From NCBI RefSeq assembly GCF_011305415.1, contig NZ_JAANOQ010000007.1:163218-227217 (forward strand): a stretch of 64,000 nucleotides of DNA, written 5' to 3'. Every line of letters starts with the position of its first letter. Position 1 is the stretch's first letter. Positions 53,858 through 60,900 of the stretch are shown in pieces. The position numbers and the translations under genes are program-made. The notes below the pieces were generated by a model. It did not search any database. It was given only the letters and a program-made list of their open reading frames with translations, and was not told where the DNA came from. Source of the stretch: Flavobacterium bernardetii. GTDB lineage: Bacteria; Bacteroidota; Bacteroidia; Flavobacteriales; Flavobacteriaceae.

Positions 53858-53902
53858 ACCGCAGCTTCACAGATAATTAATTAAAGTCTGAGAAGCTGCG
53901 GT
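53858..53902. repeat. Interrupted inverted repeat after the T9SS type B gene
   Basis: Arms ACCGCAGCTTC (53858-53868) and GAAGCTGCGGT (53892-53902) are perfect 11-base complements with a 23-base interior. Possible terminator but the T tail is only TTTT after GTAAAA. Confidence 0.6.
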
Positions 53903-53916
53903 AAAATTTTAAAAAC

Positions 53917-54663
53917 ATGACAGCTTTCGTAAAACAAGAAGTAAAAAATAATATTGGTTATATCACCTTTTTTCATCCTGCTGGAAATTCGTTCCCGAGT
54001 ACGCAATTACAGCAATTAGTGGAAACCATTCAGGATTTAGATAAGAATGAAAACGCTACGATTATTGTTTTACAAAGCGAAGGAAATACCTTTTGTGCTG
54101 GCGCTTCCTTTGACGAATTATTACAAATTGACAACTTAACAGATGGAAAACAATTTTTCTCTGGTTTTGCCAATGTGATTAATGCGATGCGAAACTGTTC
54201 TAAATTAATTGTGGGGAAAGTTCAAGGAAAAGCCGTTGGTGGTGGCGTTGGAATTGTGGCTGGTTGCGATTATGCTTTAGCGACAACAAAAGCTGATGTG
54301 AAACTATCGGAATTAACCATCGGAATTGGACCTTTTGTAATTGAACCAGCCGTTAGCCGAAAAATTGGACAAACTGCTATGAGCGAATTAACTTTAGCCG
54401 GAAACGAATGGAAACCGGCAACTTGGGCATTTGAAAAAGGTTTATTTGCCAAATTACTACAACCAGAAGAATTAGATGCTGAATTAGAAAAATTTGCTAC
54501 ACAATTAGCGAGTTACAACCCAGAAGCTTTATCAGAAATGAAACAAGTATTGTGGCAAAACACAGCACATTGGAGCACTTTATTATACGAACGCGCTGAA
54601 ATTTCAGGAAAATTAGTTTTGAGTGATTTTACGAAGAAGGCTTTGGAAGGGTTTAAGAAGTAA
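53917..54663 (+). CDS. Enoyl-CoA hydratase/isomerase family protein
   Basis: A 248-residue crotonase. The oxyanion-hole segments are present (FCAGASFDELL and AVGGGVGIVAGCDYALATTKADVKLSELTIGIGP); the acid residue pair normally supplying the general base and acid is not fully evident, with Glu in LSELTIGIGP a candidate for one. Such enzymes act on fatty or aromatic acyl-CoA. It shares one base with the downstream small protein ATG (TAATG). The nearby T9SS protein seems unrelated. Confidence 0.86.
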   Translation: MTAFVKQEVKNNIGYITFFHPAGNSFPSTQLQQLVETIQDLDKNENATIIVLQSEGNTFCAGASFDELLQIDNLTDGKQFFSGFANVINAMRNCSKLIVGKVQGKAVGGGVGIVAGCDYALATTKADVKLSELTIGIGPFVIEPAVSRKIGQTAMSELTLAGNEWKPATWAFEKGLFAKLLQPEELDAELEKFATQLASYNPEALSEMKQVLWQNTAHWSTLLYERAEISGKLVLSDFTKKALEGFKK

Positions 54664-54878
54664 TGAAAAATAGAACAGAAATAATTAAATGGATTGCAAG
54701 AATTTTAATCACCCATAATTTTATTTTTGCAATAATAGTAAGAACCAACATAAGTGAATATTATATTGAAGGATTTCCTTTAATTCTATTAGCAATTTGG
54801 TTGACATGGTACAATAAATACTTTTTATCAATTTTATTAATGTTAATATGTTTCATAACATTTTACATCCATTGGTAA
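54663..54878 (+). CDS. Small two-helix membrane protein
   Basis: A 71-residue hydrophobic protein with two candidate membrane segments (about residues 16-27 with a charged edge, and 38-67). Its ATG shares the last base of the crotonase stop (TAATG), a strong sign of coupled translation and that this frame is used. No motif that I recognise. It may be a helper or a taxon-specific protein; function unknown. Confidence 0.6.
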   Translation: MKNRTEIIKWIARILITHNFIFAIIVRTNISEYYIEGFPLILLAIWLTWYNKYFLSILLMLICFITFYIHW

Positions 54879-54917
54879 AACTCCAACAATTTCTTATACA
54901 AATTGGATTTTGTATAC

Positions 54918-55006
54918 TAGCCTCGATAGTAGCGGCATCCTTTTTAAAATTGTTGCCTGAGGCTCTCGAAGGTAATAGTTTTAAAAAGATATAGCGGATA
55001 GCGGGA
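54918..55006. repeat. Long hairpin repeat typical of Flavobacterium intergenic DNA
   Basis: Arms CTTTTTAAAA (54940-54949) and TTTTAAAAAG (54979-54988), a smaller internal stem TTGCCT (54953-54958) / AGGTAA (54970-54975), and flanks AGCGGCATCC / ATATAGCGGATAGCGGGA. Resembles the recurrent Flavobacterium repeat with the same flanks known from many genomes (from memory). Part of the gene-free 54879-55194 interval, which otherwise holds the two next repeats. Confidence 0.7.
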
Positions 55007-55050
55007 CAAAAAGTGAACTGAAATACTAGATGTTTGCTTCAAATAAAAAA

Positions 55051-55078
55051 GATGCTGAAACAAGTTCAGTATGACAAA
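55051..55078. repeat. Second copy of the CTGAAACAAGTTCAG repeat
   Basis: 28-base element matching 20888-20915 with two differences (G for A and T for C). Here it is intergenic; there it is in a gene. Confidence 0.85.
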
Positions 55079-55102
55079 TCAAGTATAAAAAAACCCACGC
55101 TG

Positions 55103-55175
55103 CGCAAAGTCTCCCGACTTTGAGCAATTTTTAAAAAATGATATTATTTGTAACTCAAAGTCAGGGAACTTTGCG
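55103..55175. repeat. Nested cruciform repeat (paired palindromes)
   Basis: Left arm 55103-55124 (with CAAAGTC...GACTTTG) and right arm 55154-55175 (with CAAAGTC...ACTTTG). Each arm is itself palindromic, and the arms are near complements of each other, so two alternative fold shapes are possible. Confidence 0.75.
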
Positions 55176-55194
55176 TTGCATCTAAAATAAAACC

Positions 55195-55797
55195 CTAACT
55201 CGTTTTCAACCAACCGGTAATACTAAATCTTTTTCTTTGTACAGGTTTGACTTCATGTTCTAAAATCTGACTTTCAAAAATGACAACTCTGCCTTTTAAC
55301 GGGTAAATTTTAATTTCTTCTTCGGGTTTGTAAATGACTAATTCGCCACCAAATTCGGGTTGCCAGTTTTCATCGTTTAAATAACACACAATAGATAATT
55401 TTCTTCTCGTATCGTTTTTAAAAACATCTAAATGACGTTTGTAAAAAGTGCCTTCAGGATAAATCGCATAATGGAATTCTTTGTTGGAAATTCCTAAATA
55501 ACATGTCGCATTAATGTAAGCCACAAAATCATTTATTTGATTGAAAAACGTTTCCGAAGCTTCGTTTTTATCTTCTTCATTCAACCAAAAAATATAATCA
55601 CCACGAATTTCATCCTTAATAATTTCATCCGAATTTTGACCAATTGCCGATTTTTTAAACTCGGACGTTTCGAATTTATGTTCTAATTCGGCACGCATAA
55701 TTTGCACGGCTTCTTCTGAAAAAAAAGCATCACAAACCGCGTATTGGTTTTCTAATAAATCGGTAATTATGGTTTCGTAAAGCGGATTCAATTCCAT
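55195..55797 (-). CDS. 2OG-Fe(II) oxygenase
   Basis: A 200-residue non-haem iron(II) dioxygenase. The double-stranded beta-helix has the facial triad HLD (YKRHLDVFKND) and a distal His (ILEHEVKP), plus the 2-oxoglutarate-binding Arg in RFSITGWL. The N-terminal half (about 1-100) helical with a WLNEEDKNE segment. It hydroxylates a substrate that cannot be predicted; similar proteins include PiuC or prolyl hydroxylase-like members. ATG 55797 chosen over GTG 55806. Single gene facing repeat-rich DNA. Confidence 0.87.
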   Translation of the reverse strand: MELNPLYETIITDLLENQYAVCDAFFSEEAVQIMRAELEHKFETSEFKKSAIGQNSDEIIKDEIRGDYIFWLNEEDKNEASETFFNQINDFVAYINATCYLGISNKEFHYAIYPEGTFYKRHLDVFKNDTRRKLSIVCYLNDENWQPEFGGELVIYKPEEEIKIYPLKGRVVIFESQILEHEVKPVQRKRFSITGWLKTS

Positions 55798-55863
55798 CGG
55801 TTGCACATTTAAAGCAAAGATAAAGTAAATATTTCAAGATGAAATTATTTTTAAATTGGTATC

Positions 55864-55973
55864 GCCACGAATTATCGAATATTTAATGTTTATGATTTGA
55901 TTTAATTCGAATTATCATCGAAGATGAAACAAATTTTACAATGTTGGCATTTTTAAATTCGTCAATTCGTGGC
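55864..55973. repeat. Widely spaced inverted repeat in the 2OG oxygenase / queD spacer
   Basis: GCCACGAATT (55864-55873) and its complement AATTCGTGGC (55964-55973), 90 bases apart. The second is part of a CGTCAATTCGTGGC string of a type often repeated in Flavobacterium (from memory). The 55798-56063 spacer is otherwise AT-rich without a gene. Confidence 0.55.
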
Positions 55974-56017
55974 AAAAATGAAAATTTTAGATAAAAAACA
56001 ATAGTAAGATTTTTATA

Positions 56018-56045
56018 TTGGACTCATGTTATTTTCGTAATTTTG
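56018..56045 (+). promoter_or_regulatory. Promoter of queD
   Basis: TTG at 56018-56020, 17-base spacer and TAATTTTG at 56038-56045, 18 bases before the queD ATG at 56064. Confidence 0.6.
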
Positions 56046-56063
56046 CATTTCAATTATCACACC

Positions 56064-56516
56064 ATGAGTAAAATTAGAATTACCAAGCAATTTAATTTCG
56101 AAACTGGTCATGCCCTTTATGGTTATGATGGCAAATGCAAAAACGTACACGGACATAGTTATAAACTTTCTGTAACTGTTATTGGTGAGCCGATTACGGA
56201 TTCGAATAATGTAAAATTCGGAATGGTAATTGATTTTTCTGATTTGAAAAAAATCGTAAAAGAAGATATTGTGGATGTGTTTGATCACGCAACAGTTTTC
56301 AACCAAAATACACCGCATGTGGAATTAGCTAAAGAACTTCAAAATCGTGGACATCATGTGATTTTAGTCGATTATCAGCCCACAAGCGAAAATATGGTAG
56401 TTGATTTTGCAAATAAAATTATGGCGCGTTTGCCAAAAGACATTCAATTGCATTCGTTACGATTACAAGAAACGGAATCGTCTTTTGCAGAATGGTTTGC
56501 TTCGGATAACTTGTAG
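56064..56516 (+). CDS. queD: 6-carboxy-5,6,7,8-tetrahydropterin synthase (QueD)
   Basis: A 150-residue T-fold enzyme that makes the queuosine/7-deazapurine precursor from dihydroneopterin triphosphate. The zinc histidines appear in FNFETGHALYG and NVHGHSYKLSV; the catalytic Cys is in KCKNVHGHS near residue 25, with a second His-Asp pair near VFDHATVF. The C-terminal LHSLRLQETESSFAEW provides the substrate Glu. ATG 56064 chosen by the promoter and by alignment of the family start. Followed by repeat DNA. Confidence 0.92.
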   Translation: MSKIRITKQFNFETGHALYGYDGKCKNVHGHSYKLSVTVIGEPITDSNNVKFGMVIDFSDLKKIVKEDIVDVFDHATVFNQNTPHVELAKELQNRGHHVILVDYQPTSENMVVDFANKIMARLPKDIQLHSLRLQETESSFAEWFASDNL

Positions 56517-56570
56517 TTTTTGCCACGAAGATGCTAAGGCACGAAGATTTTTTTAAAAGTTTTTAATTTA

Positions 56571-56874
56571 TCGAAAAGACGTAGAGTTGCTAAGATAAAA
56601 TCCTTTTAATCCTTTCAATCTGCGTGAAAAAATTAAAATTAAAACTCACGCAAAGACGCAAAGTCGCAAAGTAAAATCCTTTCAATCTGCGTAAAAAAAT
56701 TAAAGCAAGAACTTGCAGAGTTGATTTGCTTAAATTCCTGTTTTGTTTCACGCAATAACGCGGAGTCGCAAAGTAAAATCATTTTAATCCTTTCAATCTG
56801 CGTGAAAAAATTAAAATTAAAACTCACACAAAGACGCAAAGTCGCAAAGTAAAATCCTTTCAATCTGCGTGAAA
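56571..56874. repeat. Array of at least four dispersed hairpin repeat units
   Basis: Core CCTTTCAATCTGCGT occurs at 56611-56625, 56678-56692, 56789-56803 and 56856-56870. Each unit begins with TCACGCAAAGACGCAAAG-like sequence and ends TGCGTGA, giving inverted ends. Copy 1 is more degenerate at its left (from 56571). The gap 56517-56920 (404 bases) contains only this array plus the GGCACGAAG string at its left end. Confidence 0.85.
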
Positions 56875-56896
56875 TTATATTTAAAAAACAAAACCT

Positions 56897-56904
56897 TACC
56901 TTTG
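56897..56904 (+). promoter_or_regulatory. -7 box (TACCTTTG) for the dihydrouridine synthase gene
   Basis: TACCTTTG matches TAnnTTTG, 16 bases before the ATG at 56921, immediately to the right of the repeat array. Confidence 0.6.
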
Positions 56905-56920
56905 TGTTTTCAAAACTATT

Positions 56921-57865
56921 ATGAGCGTTACATTATTATCTTCGCCTTTACAAGGTTTTACCGATTTCCGTTTTCGAAATGCGTTTCATAAACATTTTGG
57001 TGGGATTGATACTTTCTATTCGCCATACATTAGACTGAACGGAAAATTAGAAATTAAAGCTTCTTACGAACGCGATATTCTTCCAGAAAATAATTCCACT
57101 TTAGAAGTCATTCCACAAATTATTACAAATGATGCTGATGAATTTTTGTTCGTAGCGAAATATGTTCAATCATTAGGTTATAAAGAATTGAACTGGAATT
57201 TAGGTTGTCCGTATCCGATGGTAGCCAAATGCGGTATGGGTTCGGGATTAATTAGCAATACTGAAAAAATCAACACTATTTTAGACCGAGCGCACAGCGA
57301 AACCGATATTATTGTTTCGATGAAAATGCGAATGGGTTATGAAAATGCTGCTGAAATTTTAGACGTTTTTCCTATTTTAGAAAAATACCCGATAAAGAAT
57401 ATTGCCATTCATGCGAGAATTGGAAAACAATTATACAAAGGACCAGTAGATTTAGATTCGTTTCAACGTTGTTTGGATGTTTCGAAACATAAATTGTATT
57501 ATAATGGTGATATCACTTCGGTAGAAAAATTTAGAGAAATGCAAGAACGTTTTCCAAGTATTGATCATTTTATGATAGGAAGAGGTTTAATTGCCGATCC
57601 ATTTTTACCAAGCATGATAAAAAACAATACTACAGAATATCCTGAAGATAGATTCAAATTTTTCAATGCTTTTCATGACGAAATTTATCAGGCTTACGAT
57701 GCTTTTTTACAAGGCCCGACTCCAATACGAATGAAAATGTTAGGCTTTTGGGAATACTTTTCACAAGTCTTTCCAGATACACAGAAAACCTTTAAGAAAA
57801 TTAAAAAAGCGCAAAACAGTAGAGTTTATGAACAAGCTGTGAAAGAGATATTTGCTTCTGTTTAA
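56921..57865 (+). CDS. dus: tRNA-dihydrouridine synthase family protein
   Basis: A 314-residue FMN-dependent enzyme reducing uridine to dihydrouridine in tRNA. SSPLQGFTDFRFRNAFHKHFGG at the N-terminus and NWNLGCPYPMVAKCGMGSGL near residues 90-110 (with the catalytic Cys in GCP) are typical, as are SMKMRMGYE, IHARIGKQLYKG, YNGDITS and FMIGRGLIADPFL. The family layout (DusC-like) favours specific D-loop positions, but the exact site is not predictable. It is followed by a terminator. Confidence 0.93.
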   Translation: MSVTLLSSPLQGFTDFRFRNAFHKHFGGIDTFYSPYIRLNGKLEIKASYERDILPENNSTLEVIPQIITNDADEFLFVAKYVQSLGYKELNWNLGCPYPMVAKCGMGSGLISNTEKINTILDRAHSETDIIVSMKMRMGYENAAEILDVFPILEKYPIKNIAIHARIGKQLYKGPVDLDSFQRCLDVSKHKLYYNGDITSVEKFREMQERFPSIDHFMIGRGLIADPFLPSMIKNNTTEYPEDRFKFFNAFHDEIYQAYDAFLQGPTPIRMKMLGFWEYFSQVFPDTQKTFKKIKKAQNSRVYEQAVKEIFASV

Positions 57866-57917
57866 AACTACATTTTAATTTTTCCTGAAAGAATTCTTAA
57901 AGTTAATCATATAAAAA

Positions 57918-57952
57918 AAACCTCTCACTCTAATTAAAGAGGAGAGGTTTTT
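57918..57952. terminator. Intrinsic terminator between dus and the beta-helix gene
   Basis: Arms AAACCTCTC / GAGAGGTTT with an inner ACTC-AGAG region and T runs on the plus strand and A runs that become T on the minus strand. Serves two convergent genes. Confidence 0.8.
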
Positions 57953-57969
57953 AATTTTATTTAACCTTA

Positions 57970-60900
57970 TTAGTTTTTGTAAATTTTCAAATCAGTGAAT
58001 CCATCAACTGATTGTAATCTTACGATGTACATTGCGCTTGATAAATTTGTCATATTCAATTGTACTTCTAATGTATTTGGTTTTATACTAATAACATTTC
58101 TACCAGTTAAATCATAAACTTCAATTGAAACAATTTCTTTATTGTATTTCACATTAAAGATATCTTTCACTGGATTTGGATAGTAATTTAATTGAGATAA
58201 ATCGAAACTTGTATTTCCTAACACAACTGTTACTGTTACAGCTAATGTTGTACTTCTACAAATACCAATATTTGTTACTCCATAGTAAATGTTACCACTA
58301 ACTAATTGCGTTCCTGCTGGCAATGGATTAATATTTGCTGTAGCATCTGCAGATGAAGCAAACCAAGTTACCGTTCCGTTTGATGTAACTACAATATCTT
58401 CAATTGTAGCATCAGCAGCAACTCCTCCATTAATTACTTGAGTTGTTACTCCAGAAATTGTAGCTGCAGTAATTGTTACTGTGAAAGAATTCTCATCCGT
58501 ACAATTTGGAGTAGTTCCTGTTTGTGCATAAACATAAATCGTTTGTGTAGAAGTAATACTATTTCCTGCACTTAAGGCTGTTCCTGTACCACCTGCTCCT
58601 GAGAAGTAGTTACCTACTGTTAAAGCTGGAAGTGTATAGCTATCACAAGCCGTTACATTTGCTGGTGCATCTGCAATTGGTGAAGTATTAATAGTTACTG
58701 AGAAAGAATTCTCATCCGTACAGTTTGGTGTTGTTCCTGTTTGTGCATACACATAAATCGTTTGTGAAGAAGAAATAGTGTTTCCTGCACTCAAGGCTGT
58801 TCCTGTACCACCTGCTCCTGTGAAGTAGTTACCTACTGTTAAAGCTGGAAGTGTATAGCTATCACAAGCTGTTACGTTTGCTGGAGCATCTGCAACAGGT
58901 GTAGTATTGATAGTTACTGTGAAAGAGTTTTCATCTGTACAGTTTGGAGTAGTTCCAGTTTGTGCATACACATAAATAGTTTGTGTAGAAGTAATATTAT
59001 TTCCTGCACTCAAAGCTGTTCCTGTTCCACCAGTTCCTGTGAAGTAGTTTCCTACTGTTAAAGCTGGAAGTGTATAGCTATCACAAGCTGTTACGTTTGC
59101 TGGAGCATCTGCATTTGGACTAACATTTATTGTTAATGTTACAACATTTGAAAAACTAGCTTGACCGTTTTCAACACAAGTAACTGCTAATCTATAGTAT
59201 GTTGTTGTAGTAATTGTTGGAGTTACTAAATCTGCATAAACAGTTAAAGCAGCACCTTCATTTATTGGTGTTGTAAATGCTAAATCTACAGAAGATTGCC
59301 ATTGATATGTAGTTGAGAATCCTGTTGAATATCCAGTAGAAGAAACAGTAGTACTTCCTGAATCACAGAATGTACTAACTAACGCACTTGCAGTTCCTCC
59401 AATAGCTGATGTACAAGCCGTTGAAGTAAATTCATCTGCTCCCATATCAGGAGTTGTTGCACTTCTTACGTTACCATCGATATCTAAAGTTACTGCTGCA
59501 ATAGCTGTACCTTTATTATCAATTGCAGTATTTGTAGTTGTTACTAAATGTAAATCTGTTGCAGAAACAAATACTGGTAATAAACTTAAAGAAGCAGTAT
59601 TTTGACCAAAACCAGCTTGAATTGCAGCTAAATTTGTTCTTGCTGATCCAATAAATCCTAAATTAGTTCCTGTAGTATAATAATCATTATAATCTATTGC
59701 AGAAAAAATAGTATTTGGTGAACTACAATATATTACATATCTCTCTCCAGTTTGAGTTTGAGTGTTAACAAAAATATTGTTTCTTAAATTAATTGCACCA
59801 GCAGCACTGACACCAGCTGTAACATTAAAAGCAGCAGGTAAACCAGAAACGGTTTGGTTTGAATTTAAAACTACAGTGTTATTATAAATAGAATAACCCG
59901 CACCTGCAGTACAAATAATACCATATCCATTATCTGAAACAGCAGTACCTAAAGCATATCCGTTACCAGCAACATTAAAAATAAAATTATTATATACTAG
60001 CATATTTGCAGTAGTATTTGATGAGTTTAACTGTATACCATTTGCACCATACCCACCAGTATTAGTGTTTTTAATATCCGAAATAGTATTATTAAAAACT
60101 GAACCGTTAAATGCATTTGCACCAACTAAAATTCCTGAAGCTGTAGATGTTGAAGCTGTTGTAACACCTGTAATCTGGTTTCCAGAAACGATAAAGTTTT
60201 GAGCATTTTGAACAGCAATACCTCTAAAACCTAATTTTGAAGCAACTACTGCTGAACCAAAAATATTATTTGTAATATTCCAACCTGTATCTGGAGTTGT
60301 TGCATTTCCGATAGCAAAAACACCATTTTGCATCTTCGTAAAATTATTGTTATTAATGGTAATATTATTATTTGGTGATTCAGCAGCTGCGCCTAAAGCA
60401 ATCCCGCTTAAAAGAACCCCACCAACAGTAGTTGTTGAACTTCCACCAATAAAATTACTATTTTTAACAACATTATTTAATGACCCATTTGAAATACTCG
60501 CAGAAGCAATCCAAACTACAGTACCAGATGCATTTGTATTTTCTATTATTAAATCTCTTGAATTAGAACCATTATTAGAACCATCAATTGTTACATAATC
60601 AGCACCATTTAATTTAACAATTGCAGAAGCATTACTTCCAGTAATAGAAGTTGTTACTCCAGTTGCTGGTTTAATTGTTAATGTATTTGTTGCGTTTGTA
60701 TCAACATTTTGCTGAATTGTAATTGGGAATGTTTCAGAAGGATACGTTGTATCTAATAAATCAAAAACAACCGGACCAGACAAACATCTAATATTAAAAT
60801 CGTTTACAGCTGCAGTTAAAGTTGTATAATTACCTGCTGCTCCTACTGTATAAGTACCACTTAAAGCAGACAATAATGTTGTACTAAAAGGTGTAGTTGG

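Noticed and set aside
54879..55194. Small gene or insertion sequence in the repeat cluster
   Set aside because: No open frame with a plausible start, no transposase, and the inverted repeats do not have target-site duplications that I can see.
56639..56863. 74-codon open frame on the minus strand
   Set aside because: It lies completely inside the hairpin repeat array and its peptide only reflects the repeats (recurrent FFTQIER and LCDSA strings); no gene-like features.
56571..56874. Possible CRISPR array
   Set aside because: Units are imperfect, contain inverted ends and have no equal-length unique spacers; no cas genes are near.
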